DNA of 64,000 bases from Stappia sp. MMSF_3263 (GTDB taxonomy: Bacteria > Pseudomonadota > Alphaproteobacteria > Rhizobiales > Stappiaceae), in the NCBI RefSeq assembly GCF_030733745.1, contig NZ_JASHIK010000006.1:124001-188000 (forward strand). Reading direction: 5' to 3'. A program made the translations under genes and the position numbers. The notes beneath the pieces are model-generated. The model was given only the letters and a program-made list of their open reading frames with translations, was not told where the DNA came from and searched no databases. This document shows, piece after piece, positions 1 through 9,755 of the stretch. The first letter of the stretch is position 1; every line of letters begins with the position of its first letter.

Positions 1-1027
1 CACCTTCGCGGATAGCCTGAACCAGGCGATCGTCGTCACTTGCGGCCAGTTCCGCACCGACGCTGAGCAGCGTCGACAGCCCGGCCGCCTTGGCGAGATC
101 CCACCAGTGGTAATCGACACCGTCTTCCAGGCCAGCGAACCCAAGCGTGTCCGCTCCCGGCTGGCGCTCAAGCACGATGGACCGGCCGTTCGGAAGGATC
201 AGCCGGTTCCAGACGAGCAGGACACGGCGCTGGCCAAAGCCGACATCGTTGGAATATTCGCCGATGATGCGGGTGCCTTGCGGGATGAGAAGCAGTCTCC
301 CTGTTGGACTGTCATAGACATGCTGCGTGACCTGGGCGGTGATCTGCCCGGGCAGATCGGAGCGGATCCCGGTGACGAGCGCCGCCGGGATGACGGACCC
401 GGCCTGCAGCACATAAGGCGATGCCGGCGCCATGACACGATCGGATGCCGTGGTCCTGCGATCCACGGAGGCATTCAGGAATGCGGTATTGCCGTCTTGT
501 GCGCTAACCCCACTTGGAACACTACCGCCGATCGACGGCACTGCGCCAAGCCCTGCAGTGTCAGATGTGGCCTGTCCCGTCTGGAAAAAGACGCGGCTGG
601 TGCGGGCGGCCTCTTCTTCGGCAAGACGGCGCTGTTCCTGCTCGTTGAGCTTGGGCGCCTGGATTGCAGGAGGCACAACCGGCTGGCCGCGCTCCTGCGC
701 CTTGAGGATCGGCCGACCAAGATCTCCCGGCAGGGGTGGTCCCAGCACCGGACCGGTATAGTCACTCGGCAGGGTGCTCAGCCCGTCAGCGGTGTTGCGG
801 TTTTCCGTCGAGAACAGCTCCTCACCTCCACCGCTCCGGTCTGGTGCCTGGAGCGCATAGATCAAGGCTCCTCCGATACCGAGCAGGGCGACGAACCCGA
901 CCCCCGCCAGCACCTTGCGCGAGAGGCGCGTCACGCGTGGTGGATCTGGCCGCAGCCGCATTGCCGCTTTGACATCAGCGTTCGCGTACGGATCGCCGTC
1001 TTCCTGTTTTTGCTCCGGACCGCTCAT
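1..1027 (-). CDS. trbI: TrbI (VirB10-like) mating-pore protein, C-terminus cut by the window edge
   Basis: Inner-to-outer membrane bridging subunit of the type IV secretion channel. Reading the minus strand from the ATG at 1027 gives an open frame to the window edge (342 codons): a charged cytoplasmic start, one membrane segment at about residues 40-60, a Pro/Gln/Glu-rich periplasmic stretch, then the beta-domain with SPYVLQAGSVIPAALVTGI and LLLIPQGTRIIGEYSNDVGF, typical of VirB10/TrbI. The start is fixed by an ATGA overlap with the trbG stop. It is the last gene of the trb operon visible here. The remaining C-terminus lies left of base 1. Confidence 0.93.
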   Translation of the reverse strand, partial: MSGPEQKQEDGDPYANADVKAAMRLRPDPPRVTRLSRKVLAGVGFVALLGIGGALIYALQAPDRSGGGEELFSTENRNTADGLSTLPSDYTGPVLGPPLPGDLGRPILKAQERGQPVVPPAIQAPKLNEQEQRRLAEEEAARTSRVFFQTGQATSDTAGLGAVPSIGGSVPSGVSAQDGNTAFLNASVDRRTTASDRVMAPASPYVLQAGSVIPAALVTGIRSDLPGQITAQVTQHVYDSPTGRLLLIPQGTRIIGEYSNDVGFGQRRVLLVWNRLILPNGRSIVLERQPGADTLGFAGLEDGVDYHWWDLAKAAGLSTLLSVGAELAASDDDRLVQAIREG

Positions 1028-2073
1028 GCCCCCTCACCTCCATTGCCGAACTTTGGTTGCTCTGAAGGATCACCAGCGCCATACCCCTTTGTCAGGCCGT
1101 TGTGCTTTCCATCCGTCCGAACGATCCTGACCGTCTGCTGGTGTTTGCCGCTGCCAAGGCGCAGTTCGGCTGCTCCGAAAATCCGGTCGACGATCAGGAA
1201 GTTCCTGTAGACGCGGCTGTTGACGATCTCCGGTTTTCCCTCAGGTCCGAGCACGAAGATCGGCGGCATCTCCCCTTGAACAATGCCACCCGGGAACTCG
1301 ACATAGAACCGCCTGCCATCGTCATAGACGGAGACCGGACGCCAGGGCGGGGTGTCGCCGGTGAGACCATAGCGATAGTTCCGTGCCGCGACCGCCGGAA
1401 TACGCGGCGTTGCCGGCAGGACGGGACGCTGTGAAGACGAGGACCGGGGATAGTTCCAGGCGACCGCGGCCATATAGGAGCCTTCGCCTGAGCGCAGCTC
1501 GATCCTGTAGACTCGCCGATCCGTGGTGACGACCAGATTGGTCTCTATGTCCGGGCGCGCCGGTTTGACGAGGATGTGGACCTGCGGCTCTTCGCCAGAG
1601 CCGCTGGTGGTGTCGCCGATAATCCAGCGGGCGGTGTCACCGGCTGCGATCGGACCGGCACCGGTCAGCGCTTCCCCCGGTTCCAGGGCAATGTCGGTGA
1701 TCTTTCCCGGCGCGGTATAGACCTGATAGAGCGCGCCTTCCGACCAGGGATAGATCTGGATGGCATTGTAATAGCCTTCGCGGCGCGGCTCGATGCGCGC
1801 GGCCGCATTGGCATTCTCGATCTTGCCGGCTGACGTTTTTGCCGCCTTACCTCCTTTTGCGGGTGTCCAGGCCGGCGGCGTATGCAGCGGTTTGGGCCGA
1901 TCGTCGCCCACCTTTCTGGGTACCGCCGGCAGCGGCGGCACAGTCTGATCGTAACTGATCTGCGGAGGCGTGTAGGTCGCGCAGCCCGCCAAAACCGTTG
2001 CCAAGAGAAGGACAGCCGCACTTGCGGCGTTCCGGAAAGCCGGAAACACGGGTTTACGGAAAACCGTCTTCAT
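1024..2073 (-). CDS. trbG: TrbG (VirB9-like) outer-membrane core protein
   Basis: Forms the periplasmic and outer-membrane core of the T4SS with TrbI. The protein is 349 aa. The N-terminus has a membrane-export segment followed by a lipobox (VLAGC, Cys about residue 31), so it is probably a lipoprotein. The C-terminal half carries the VirB9 beta-sandwich pattern (NLVVTTDRRVYRIEL, RYGLTGDTPPWRPVSVYDDG, GKPEIVNSRVYRNFLIVDRI). A proline- and lysine-rich linker sits between. The start overlaps the trbF stop (ATGA) and the stop overlaps the trbI start, which indicates translational coupling. Confidence 0.95.
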   Translation of the reverse strand: MKTVFRKPVFPAFRNAASAAVLLLATVLAGCATYTPPQISYDQTVPPLPAVPRKVGDDRPKPLHTPPAWTPAKGGKAAKTSAGKIENANAAARIEPRREGYYNAIQIYPWSEGALYQVYTAPGKITDIALEPGEALTGAGPIAAGDTARWIIGDTTSGSGEEPQVHILVKPARPDIETNLVVTTDRRVYRIELRSGEGSYMAAVAWNYPRSSSSQRPVLPATPRIPAVAARNYRYGLTGDTPPWRPVSVYDDGRRFYVEFPGGIVQGEMPPIFVLGPEGKPEIVNSRVYRNFLIVDRIFGAAELRLGSGKHQQTVRIVRTDGKHNGLTKGYGAGDPSEQPKFGNGGEGA

Positions 2074-2759
2074 TGCCCCATCTCCCGCGACCAGTTGATG
2101 GCGTTGATATAGATGCCGAGCGGATTGGCCCGCAGCCTCTCGGCATCGCGGGGTGGCTGGATGACGATGGTCAGGATCGCGGTCCAGCGTTCGGTGGCGG
2201 AAAGCTGCCCGTTCTCGTAATGCCGCTCGGTCCAGGCAACCCGGAAACTGCCGGGCGAGGCCCGGATGACGCTGGAAACCTCGACAGCGATCTGCTGCTT
2301 GCCGACCCTGGCAAAGGGATCGTTTGACCGCGCATAGTCGTTGAGCGCGAGGGCACCGCGATCGGTGGTGAACTCATAGGCCCGGAGCCAGTTCTGCCGG
2401 ACGACGATGGCATCGGCCGGAATGCTACGGACCTTCTCGATGAACCGTGCCAGATGAAACGCGATCTGCGGATCCGACGGTTCGTAGTCGGCGGTGGCCG
2501 CCGCAACCACCTGCGCCTCTCCCAGCTTGTCCACCTGCACCACCCAGGGCACGACGGTGCCGTTGACCGACTGCCAGATAAGCGCCGCGGCAAAACCACC
2601 GGAGAGGGTGAGGCAGCCGAAGGCCATCAGCCGCCAGTTCTTTGCCTGAACGCGGGCCGAGCCGATGCGCTCGTCCCAGACCTGGGCGGCCTTCTGGTAG
2701 GGTGTTACGGGCTCGGGGGATTTTCCGTAGTGAACGGAGGATCGTTTGAAAAGGCTCAT
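2070..2759 (-). CDS. trbF: TrbF (VirB8-like) inner-membrane assembly factor
   Basis: Bitopic inner-membrane protein that nucleates the T4SS channel. The protein is 229 aa, with a cytoplasmic N-terminus, one membrane helix at about residues 43-62, and a periplasmic NTF2-like domain containing VPWVVQVDKLGEAQVV and the late TERWTAILTIVIQPPRDAER, the usual TrbF signature region. The gene is joined by ATGA overlaps to trbL upstream and trbG downstream. No unusual feature is seen. Confidence 0.95.
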   Translation of the reverse strand: MSLFKRSSVHYGKSPEPVTPYQKAAQVWDERIGSARVQAKNWRLMAFGCLTLSGGFAAALIWQSVNGTVVPWVVQVDKLGEAQVVAAATADYEPSDPQIAFHLARFIEKVRSIPADAIVVRQNWLRAYEFTTDRGALALNDYARSNDPFARVGKQQIAVEVSSVIRASPGSFRVAWTERHYENGQLSATERWTAILTIVIQPPRDAERLRANPLGIYINAINWSREMGQ

Positions 2760-4108
2760 GTGCGATCGCTTGTCTGGAGATTGATGGAAGCGCCGCCACC
2801 GTGGCTGTCGCCCGAACGGACGGCATGGGCAGCAGCGGACACACCGTGAGAAAGCTGCTGGGACCGCTTCATGCGCTTTGCCCAGGCAGGAGGGCCATCG
2901 GCGGCCGGAGTTGAGGACGTGGCAGAGGCATCAGGTGTACCGGCATCGCCAATCGTGCCGCCCGTTGCCTCGAAAGCTGTCCGGGCTCCAGATTGATGGC
3001 TCGCCTGAAATCTTTCCGCTGCCTTTGACTGCAGCCGTTTGAGCGGCGATGCCGCGGCCCGGGCTCCTGCACTTGCCACAGCGCCGAGGCCGGACGCGAC
3101 ACCGGAAACGCCTGACTGGCCGGCCGACCCGAGGCTATAAGCGGTCGAGGCTCCACCCGCCATAGCAGCACCGCCGCGAGCAGCAGCGGCGGTCCCGGAC
3201 AAGGCGAGCGCGCCTCCACGGGCCGCCAGCCCGGCAGCCCCGACACCGGCCACGGCCGCACCGCCGACCGCAAGGCCGGTGCCGACGGCCGACCCGGCAC
3301 CAAGCTGCGGTCCGCCTGAAACGAGACCGTTCGCGATGCCCGGACCGAAGATTCCGAGGCCGAGCAAAGACAGGGCCGCGAGGACCACGGCCATCGCCTC
3401 GTCGATCGTAGGCGTAACACCTCCGAAACCGGCGGTGAACTGCGCGAACAGCGTCGAGCCGATTCCGATGATGACGGCCAGCACCAGTACCTTGATGCCG
3501 GAAGACACGACATTCCCGAGGACACGTTCGGCCAGAAAGGCAGTTTGACCGAAAAGGCCGAAAGGAATGAGTACGAAGCCAGCCAGGGTCGTCAGCTTGA
3601 ACTCGATCAGGGTGACGAAGAGCTGGATAGAGAGAATGAAGAAAGCCAGGATTACGAGCGCCCAGGCGAAGAGCAGGCAGGCGATCTGAATGAAGTTCTC
3701 GAAGAAGGCGACCCAGCCCATCAGGTCGGAGATCGATTCCAGCAGCGGCCGGCCGGCATCGAGACCAACCTGGGCCACCTTGCCCGGGCGCAGCAGATCG
3801 GCGGCGGAAAAACCGGTGCCGGAAGCCATCAGGCCGAGACCGGCAAAACTCTCGAAAACGATCAGGGCGAGACTGTTCCAGTTGCCGATGAGATAGGCAA
3901 AGATGCCGACAAACAGCGTCTTCTTCACGAGCCGGGCGATGATGTCGTCCTCGGCACCCCAGGACCAGAAGAGCGCGGCCAGCGTCACATCGATGACGAT
4001 CAGCGTTGTCGCGATGAAGGCTACCTCACCGCCGAGCAGACCGAAGCCGCTGTCGATGTAGCTGGTGAAGACTCCGAGGAAATTGTCTATGACACCGGTC
4101 CCGCCCAT
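2756..4108 (-). CDS. trbL: TrbL (VirB6-like) polytopic membrane protein
   Basis: Polytopic inner-membrane channel subunit of the conjugation system. The protein is 450 aa. The first ~260 residues contain five to six hydrophobic helices (for example TTLIVIDVTLAALFW, ALVILAFFILSIQLFVTLIE and the VLAALSLLGLGIFG region). They are followed by a long Gly/Ala/Ser-rich, low-complexity cytoplasmic tail that is common in TrbL. The position between the small trbK-like gene and trbF matches the standard trbJ-K-L-F order. Confidence 0.94.
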   Translation of the reverse strand: MGGTGVIDNFLGVFTSYIDSGFGLLGGEVAFIATTLIVIDVTLAALFWSWGAEDDIIARLVKKTLFVGIFAYLIGNWNSLALIVFESFAGLGLMASGTGFSAADLLRPGKVAQVGLDAGRPLLESISDLMGWVAFFENFIQIACLLFAWALVILAFFILSIQLFVTLIEFKLTTLAGFVLIPFGLFGQTAFLAERVLGNVVSSGIKVLVLAVIIGIGSTLFAQFTAGFGGVTPTIDEAMAVVLAALSLLGLGIFGPGIANGLVSGGPQLGAGSAVGTGLAVGGAAVAGVGAAGLAARGGALALSGTAAAARGGAAMAGGASTAYSLGSAGQSGVSGVASGLGAVASAGARAAASPLKRLQSKAAERFQASHQSGARTAFEATGGTIGDAGTPDASATSSTPAADGPPAWAKRMKRSQQLSHGVSAAAHAVRSGDSHGGGASINLQTSDRT

Positions 4109-4111
4109 GGA

Positions 4112-4384
4112 TCACCGAGCCTCACCGGTTAGAGGATCCCGGCCAAGGAAACGGTCTCGGGTTTTCTGCCAGGTTGCCAGACAGTCTTCGTCATCGACCG
4201 CAGCCCGGCCCATCCGCTGACAGCGGCGCAGATCGGCGCGCAAAGGATCGGAAGATGATGGAGCGACCGGTGCAGACAGGACGGGCGCTGGCTCGTCCTT
4301 GCGGGACATCTCGATCAGGCTTGCGGTGATGGCGATCGCGACGAAGACGATTGCTGCCAGCCGGGCCAGCATCCTGCCGTCCAT
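4112..4384 (-). CDS. trbK: Small membrane protein, entry-exclusion TrbK-alt type
   Basis: A 90-aa protein with an N-terminal membrane helix (about residues 7-23), a charged patch after it, and a conserved cysteine pair in LRRCQRMG and DEDCLATW ahead of a terminal FLGRDPL. This layout fits the alternative TrbK family proposed for entry exclusion, that is, blocking redundant transfer into a cell that already has the element. A GGAAGGA ribosome site lies just upstream of the ATG. The assignment rests on position between trbJ and trbL plus the motif; the exclusion function is inferred. Confidence 0.8.
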   Translation of the reverse strand: MDGRMLARLAAIVFVAIAITASLIEMSRKDEPAPVLSAPVAPSSSDPLRADLRRCQRMGRAAVDDEDCLATWQKTRDRFLGRDPLTGEAR

Positions 4385-4406
4385 GGGGATGTCCTTCCAA
4401 AAAAAA

Positions 4407-5162
4407 TCAGTTGTTGAACATGCGCGCGTTGCCGGGCTGGTAACCGGAACCCGGCGTCAGGAAACGCTGGCGCTGGATGCGGCCCTGTTCGGCCGCGGCT
4501 GTTCGTTCCGCTTCAGTTAGTGCGATCGCCCGGCCATTGGCGGCGACCACAGCGGTGAGATCGGAAAGCTGCTGGGCCTGGAGCGCCAGAAGCTGGTTGC
4601 CCGCCTGGGCGGTCTGAAGCGCACCGGTCGCCCCCTGGCTCTGTCCGATCAGCGCGGACATCTGGGTCCGGTTGGTCTCGATATTGCCGACGACGCCTGC
4701 CTGTACGCGCAGGGCGTCCTGGAGGCCGCCGACCGTGTTCTGCCAGCGGCTGCGGGCTCCAGCGACCAGTTGCTGTTCGCTCGCGTTCAGGTCTATGTTG
4801 CCATATTGCTGCTGGAACAGCTGATCGATCTGCTGGACATCGAACGCAATGTTTTGAGCCTCTTGCAGAAGCTGCTGCGTCCTCTGCACGGACTGCTGGA
4901 GCTGCTGCAGAGCCGAATAGGGAAGACTGGCGAGATTGCGGGCCTGGTTGATCAGCATCTGCGCTTCATTCTGAAGCTGGACGATCTGGTTGTTGATCTG
5001 CTCCAGCGTTCGGGCCGCCGTCAGCACATTCTGGGCATAGTTCGACGGATCGAACACGACCCGCCAGGCATAGGCATGTGGGGCAAAGGCGACGGAGCCG
5101 AATGTGGGAATGGTGAGGAGTGCGGCAGCAACAACAAATGCGCGGGATCGACGGAACGTCAT
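4407..5162 (-). CDS. trbJ: TrbJ (VirB5-like) periplasmic pilus-associated protein
   Basis: Exported minor pilus or adhesin component. The protein is 251 aa. It has a Sec signal peptide with likely cleavage after AYA (about residue 32), followed by long Gln/Asn-rich amphipathic helices (LEQINNQIVQLQNEAQMLIN) that should form a coiled coil, as in TrbJ/VirB5. The start codon overlaps the trbE stop (ATGA). Confidence 0.94.
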   Translation of the reverse strand: MTFRRSRAFVVAAALLTIPTFGSVAFAPHAYAWRVVFDPSNYAQNVLTAARTLEQINNQIVQLQNEAQMLINQARNLASLPYSALQQLQQSVQRTQQLLQEAQNIAFDVQQIDQLFQQQYGNIDLNASEQQLVAGARSRWQNTVGGLQDALRVQAGVVGNIETNRTQMSALIGQSQGATGALQTAQAGNQLLALQAQQLSDLTAVVAANGRAIALTEAERTAAAEQGRIQRQRFLTPGSGYQPGNARMFNN

Positions 5163-7591
5163 GAGGAGGTCTCCAGGTTGGTAAGGTCGGGGATGAGATC
5201 GGCCGCCCAGGGAAGACCGCGGTGGCGCAGCCAGGCGTCGAGGAAACCTTCGCGGCTGTTAGCCGCGAGAATGCCGGCGATGGCTGTCTGATCGGTCTTC
5301 GAGGAGGTCGCGCAAAGGGCCAGCGCGACTTCGGAAAGACCGAGTTCGAAGAGCCGGTTGCCGCGCCGGGACTGGCAGTAGTAGTCGCGCTTGGGCGTTG
5401 CCCGCGCGAGGATCTCGATCTGACGGTCATTGAGACCGAAGCGGCGATAGATAGCGGCAATCTGCGGTTCGATCGCGCGTTCGTTCGGCAGCAGGAGCCG
5501 TGTCGGGCAGCTCTCGATGATGGCGGGCGCAATGGCCGAGCCATCTATGTCGGATAGAGACTGGGTGGCGAAGACGACAGAGGCGTTCTTCTTTCGGAGC
5601 GTCTTCAGCCATTCCCGGAGCTGGCTTGCAAACCCCTCGTCGTCGAGCGCCAGCCAGCCTTCATCAATGATGATCAGGATCGGCGATCCGTCGAGTTGGT
5701 CCTCGATCCGGTGAAACAGATAGGCGAGCACGGCAGGCGCCGCACCTGTACCGATCAGCCCCTCGGTCTCGAAGGCCTGAACGCTGCTCGAGCCCAGGTG
5801 CTCGCTCTCTGCATCGAGCAGCCGGCCATTGGCACCGCCGATGCAATAGGGCCGCAAGGCCTGTTTGAGATCGATGGACTGGAGCAGCACGGAAAGTCCG
5901 GTGAGCGTCCGTTCGTCTCTCGGCGCAGAGGCAAGCGATGTCAGCGCCGTCCAGATATGGTCCTTTACGTCCGGGTTGACGGTGACGCCTTCACGCATGA
6001 GGATGGCGGCGATCCAGTCGGCGGACCAGGAGCGCTCGGCGGCGGCATCGATCCGGGCAAGAGGCTGCAGCGACACGCTGCCGCCTTCGGTGAGGCCGCC
6101 GCCGAGATCGTGCCAGTCACCGCCCATGGCGAGGCACGCTGCACGGATCGATCCCCCGAAATCGAAGGCGAACACCCTGGAGTTCCTATAACGCCGGAAC
6201 TGCAGCGCCATCAGCGCCAGCAGGACGGACTTGCCCGCCCCTGTCGGGCCGACGACAAGCGTGTGGCCGACGTCACCAACATGCAGAGAAAACCGGAACG
6301 GGGTCGAGCCTTCCGTCTTGCCGTAGAGCAAGGGAGGAGACGAAAGATGCTCGTCCCGCTCCGGCCCCGCCCACACCGCACTTGAGGGGATCATGTGGGC
6401 GAGATTGAGGGTCGAGATTGGAAGCTGGCGGACATTGGCGTAGACGTGTCCCGGCAGCGAGCCAAGCCAGGCGTCCACAGCGTTGAGGGTCTCCGGCATG
6501 GCGGTGAAATCGCGACCCTGGATGACCTTTTCCACGAGCCGCAGCTTCTCCTCGGCGATCTTGCTGTCAGTATCCCAGACAGTCACGGTCGCCGTGACAT
6601 AGGCGATGCCTGCATGGTCCGCGCCGAGTTCCTGAAGCGCCAGGTCGGCATCGGCTGCCTTGTTCGCGGCATCGGTGTCGACGAGTACCGACTGCTCGCT
6701 GGTCATCACCTCCTTCAGGATCGCAGCTAAGGATTTGCGCTTGGCGAACCACTGACGGCGGATCCGGGTCAGGAGTTTTGTCGCGTCCGTCTTGTCCAAC
6801 AGGATGGCGCGGGTTGACCAGCGATAGGGAAAGGCCAGCCGGTTGAGATCATCGAGCAGGCCCGGCGTCGTCACGGACGGGAACCCGGTAATCGTAAGGA
6901 CCCGCAGATGCGACGGTCCGAGTCTCGGCTCCAGGCCGCCGGCGATCGGCTGATCCGCAAGCAGCGCATCCAGATAAACCGGCGTCTCCGGCACGCGGAC
7001 ACAGTGCCGATTGGTTGAGACCGTCGAGTGCAGATAGGTCAGTGTCCCGGCATCATCGAGCCATATGCATTCGGGCATGAAGGCGTCGATGAGCTGGAGG
7101 ATCCGGTCGGTGCGATCGACGAAACCGGTGAGCACCTCCTGCGGGTTGATGTCATTCGTCTCCCGGCCTTCGAAGAGCCAGCGTTCCGCGCGGGCGGCTT
7201 CTTCGGCCGGCGGCAGATAGGTGAAGGTGAGGAAATAGCTCGATTCAAAGTGCGCTCCAGCTTCTTCGAAGCTTGCCTTGCGCTCCGCATCAACCAGCGC
7301 GGACGCCGCATCCGGAAAACTGCTGTCAAGGTAGTGATTGGCGGCATGGCGCTGTGCCTCGACGAAGATAACCCATCCGGAGCCAAGACGGCGGAAGGCA
7401 TTGTTGAGACGGCCGGTGACTGCAACGAGTTCGGCGGGAACAGCACTGTCGAGATCCGGCCCGCGGAATCGGGCCGTGCGCTGGAAACTGCCGTCCTTGT
7501 TGAGCACCACACCCTTCTCGACCAGGGCAGCCCACGGCAGATAATCGGCAAGGCGGCTGTTGCGCGTTCGGTATTCGGAGAGGTTCATCAT
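5159..7591 (-). CDS. trbE: TrbE (VirB4-like) conjugation ATPase
   Basis: Large cytoplasmic ATPase that powers pilus assembly and substrate transfer. The protein is 810 aa, normal for the family. The N-terminal CagE/VirB4 domain runs to about residue 430. It is followed by a RecA-like ATPase with Walker A VVGPTGAGKSVLLALMALQ (about residues 440-460), Walker B LIIIDEGWLAL, and the conserved ATQSLSDIDGSAIAPAIIES. Two ATG codons stand in tandem at the start. The stop overlaps trbJ. Confidence 0.96.
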   Translation of the reverse strand: MMNLSEYRTRNSRLADYLPWAALVEKGVVLNKDGSFQRTARFRGPDLDSAVPAELVAVTGRLNNAFRRLGSGWVIFVEAQRHAANHYLDSSFPDAASALVDAERKASFEEAGAHFESSYFLTFTYLPPAEEAARAERWLFEGRETNDINPQEVLTGFVDRTDRILQLIDAFMPECIWLDDAGTLTYLHSTVSTNRHCVRVPETPVYLDALLADQPIAGGLEPRLGPSHLRVLTITGFPSVTTPGLLDDLNRLAFPYRWSTRAILLDKTDATKLLTRIRRQWFAKRKSLAAILKEVMTSEQSVLVDTDAANKAADADLALQELGADHAGIAYVTATVTVWDTDSKIAEEKLRLVEKVIQGRDFTAMPETLNAVDAWLGSLPGHVYANVRQLPISTLNLAHMIPSSAVWAGPERDEHLSSPPLLYGKTEGSTPFRFSLHVGDVGHTLVVGPTGAGKSVLLALMALQFRRYRNSRVFAFDFGGSIRAACLAMGGDWHDLGGGLTEGGSVSLQPLARIDAAAERSWSADWIAAILMREGVTVNPDVKDHIWTALTSLASAPRDERTLTGLSVLLQSIDLKQALRPYCIGGANGRLLDAESEHLGSSSVQAFETEGLIGTGAAPAVLAYLFHRIEDQLDGSPILIIIDEGWLALDDEGFASQLREWLKTLRKKNASVVFATQSLSDIDGSAIAPAIIESCPTRLLLPNERAIEPQIAAIYRRFGLNDRQIEILARATPKRDYYCQSRRGNRLFELGLSEVALALCATSSKTDQTAIAGILAANSREGFLDAWLRHRGLPWAADLIPDLTNLETSS

Positions 7592-7606
7592 CAGCAGGGC
7601 CTCCGC

Positions 7607-7888
7607 TCACACGCTCAGATGCGCGGGAAAGCGCAGGTGCCGGCGTCCAACTTCAGCGAAGAGCGGGTCACGCTTTGCGGCCCAGACCGCGGCGAGATGC
7701 CCGATCAGCCAGATGGCAAGCCCGACCAGCCAGAGGCGCAGGCCGAGACCGACGGCGCCGGCAAGCGTTCCGTTCAGGATCGCGATGGCACGGGGCGCAC
7801 CACCGAGCAGGATCGGCTCGCTCAACGACCGATGCACCGCCACGGTGAAACCCGGCACCACATCACGCTGTTCGAACGTCTCTGCCAT
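7607..7888 (-). CDS. trbD: TrbD (VirB3-like) small inner-membrane protein
   Basis: A 93-aa protein opening with FTVAVHRSLSEPILLGGAPR, the VirB3/TrbD signature, followed by two closely spaced hydrophobic segments (about residues 35-75). It works with TrbE at the inner membrane. The open frame extends much further upstream, but the ATG at 7888 is preferred: it forms an ATGA overlap with the trbC stop, and the family motif begins right after it. Confidence 0.92.
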   Translation of the reverse strand: MAETFEQRDVVPGFTVAVHRSLSEPILLGGAPRAIAILNGTLAGAVGLGLRLWLVGLAIWLIGHLAAVWAAKRDPLFAEVGRRHLRFPAHLSV

Positions 7889-8220
7889 CAGATCAGTGCC
7901 CCGCCACCGAAGGAGAAGAACGACAGGAAGAAGGAACTGGCGGCGAAGGCGATCGACAGGCCGAAGACGATCTGGATGAGCCTGCGGAAGCCGCCGGACG
8001 TGTCGCCGAAGGCCAGCGACAGGCCGGTTACGATGATGATGATCACTGCGACGATCTTGGCGACTGGGCCCTCGATGGATTCCAGTATCGACTGCAGCGG
8101 TGCTTCCCAGGGCATGGAAGACCCGGCAGCGTGAGCGGCTGGAACCGCGAGCAGGCTGATATGAAGCATAGCGACGGCAGTCGCGATGGGATGGAGCACG
8201 CGAAAGGTGGTTCGGATCAT
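7888..8220 (-). CDS. trbC: TrbC (VirB2-like) conjugative pilin
   Basis: Major pilus subunit. The 110-aa preprotein has a long leader ending near AAHAAG, then two hydrophobic helices (VAKIVAVIIIIVTGLSLAFG and a C-terminal IVFGLSIAFAASSFF) separated by a short basic loop (GGFRRLIQ), the usual TrbC/VirB2 build. The ATG at 8220 shares bases with the trbB stop (TGATG). A TTG one codon earlier is possible but less likely. Confidence 0.93.
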   Translation of the reverse strand: MIRTTFRVLHPIATAVAMLHISLLAVPAAHAAGSSMPWEAPLQSILESIEGPVAKIVAVIIIIVTGLSLAFGDTSGGFRRLIQIVFGLSIAFAASSFFLSFFSFGGGALI

Positions 8221-9209
8221 CAATGATCTCCTGAGTGGGAGGGAGTTGTTGGAATGGCCCGGGAAACGCGGTAGTCGCCGTCGGGACCAAGACCTTCGAC
8301 ACGGGCAAGCTCCACGAGCCGTCGCTGAGAACCGCGGCCGGCGAGCACAGCGATCAAGTCGATCGTCTCCGCGATCAGGGCGCGGGGAACCGTGACCACG
8401 GCCTCCTGGATGAGCTGTTCGAGCCGGCGCAAAGCTCCGATGGCGGAGCCGGCGTGGATGGTGCCAATGCCGCCCGGATGACCCGTGCCCCAGGACTTCA
8501 GGAGGTCCAGAGCTTCGGGTCCGCGCACCTCGCCGATTGGAATGCGGTCGGGGCGCAGACGCAGGGAAGACCTGACGAGATCAGAGAGCGAGGCGACGCC
8601 GTCCCTGGTGCGCATGGCAACGAGGTTGAGCGCGGCGCACTGAAGCTCGCGGGTGTCCTCGATGAGGATTACACGGTCGGAAGTTTTGGCGACTTCGGCC
8701 AGAAGCGCGTTGGTCAGCGTGGTCTTGCCGGTACTGGTCCCGCCGGCAACGAGAATGTTTGCGCGCGTCGCGACGCCCGAGCGGAGTGTCTCGGCCTGTG
8801 CCGGCGTCATGATCCCAGCGGCAACGTAGTCCTCGAGGGTAAAAACAGCGACGGCGGGCTTGCGGATGGCGAAGGCCGGAGCGGCAACGACAGGAGGAAG
8901 AAGACCTTCGAAGCGTTCACCCGTCTCTGGGAGTTCGGCCGAAACACGCGGCGCGCCGTGGTGCACCTCAACGCCGACATGGTGCGCGACCAGGCGCACG
9001 ATGCGTTCGCCGTCAGCAGGGGACAACCGTTCATCGGTATCAGACAGGCCTTCGGAGAGGCAATCAATCCAGATGCGCCCGTCCGGGTTCAGCATCACCT
9101 CGATGACAGCGGGATCTTCCAGAAGACAAGCGATTGCCGGCCCGAGCGCCGTGCGGAGCATCCGTGCGCTACGTGCCTGGCGTTCCGGGTCTTGATGTGA
9201 TGGTGCCAT
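8220..9209 (-). CDS. trbB: TrbB (VirB11-like) traffic ATPase
   Basis: Hexameric secretion ATPase of the mating apparatus and first gene of the trb operon. The protein is 329 aa. The N-terminal domain ([12 protein letters not shown]) is followed by Walker [17 protein letters not shown] (about residues 150-165), an Asp box ([12 protein letters not shown]), Walker B region [20 protein letters not shown], and the His box [20 protein letters not shown]. The putative promoter must lie in the region upstream of 9209, where a small CCCCG/CGGGG hairpin sits just before the gene. Confidence 0.96.
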   Translation of the reverse strand: MAPSHQDPERQARSARMLRTALGPAIACLLEDPAVIEVMLNPDGRIWIDCLSEGLSDTDERLSPADGERIVRLVAHHVGVEVHHGAPRVSAELPETGERFEGLLPPVVAAPAFAIRKPAVAVFTLEDYVAAGIMTPAQAETLRSGVATRANILVAGGTSTGKTTLTNALLAEVAKTSDRVILIEDTRELQCAALNLVAMRTRDGVASLSDLVRSSLRLRPDRIPIGEVRGPEALDLLKSWGTGHPGGIGTIHAGSAIGALRRLEQLIQEAVVTVPRALIAETIDLIAVLAGRGSQRRLVELARVEGLGPDGDYRVSRAIPTTPSHSGDH

Positions 9210-9755
9210 GGGATCCCCGTTGATGCCGGGGACGACACGAAAGTTCCCGGACGGGGATGATTAAAAGGACCTGATTTTGGAAGGGTTCAATAGCTGTTTA
9301 AAGGCGTAGTAGTGTAGCGTGTAAAGACAGGGGAAAGGCGGTTGGTTTTGCGCATTTAAGACCCAGCTACCGTCGCTTCGAATGGCCCGCTTAGTGCCTG
9401 AAATCGACTCGCAGCTTGAAGTTGCAGCGACGTCTGAACTGGATGGTCAGCGAGAGATAGCTGCTGTATTCAACAGTAGGCCGAATTTAGGTACAACTTG
9501 ATCGAGTACAATGATGGGTGTTCAAGTTTTGCATCATAACAAATTGAAAAAACTGACAACTCTTTGGCCCTGAATTAGGATCGATCGCAGCGCCGGGAAA
9601 ACACTAATTATTCCATATACGGCAGGAAGACCAGTCCATACGAATTGAATAAACGATAAGCGCTAAAGATCCAGCAACACGGCAGCATAAACACTGAGTT
9701 GCCAATCTCGAAATCACCCGTAAATAATAATCCTTTCTGTAATTGGAAAACTGCG
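9210..9755. promoter_or_regulatory. Gene-free AT-rich spacer between trbB and the cargo gene
   Basis: About 545 bases with no supportable gene. Composition falls from GC-rich to AT-rich from about 9240 onwards, which marks the edge of the inserted cargo. It must hold the promoter for trbB (leftward) and for the large gene at 9756 (rightward). A 7-bp inverted repeat (AACTTGA at 9495-9501, TCAAGTT at 9522-9528) is a possible operator. Nothing else is recognised. Confidence 0.5.

Noticed and set aside
107-1210. Long plus-strand frame (367 aa)
   Set aside because: It is the complement of trbI, which has a family match, a coupled start and membrane features.
9699-9755. TTG start giving a 19-aa longer fusion protein
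   Set aside because: No ribosome site; the ATG at 9756 has a GGA site and lies directly before the first domain.
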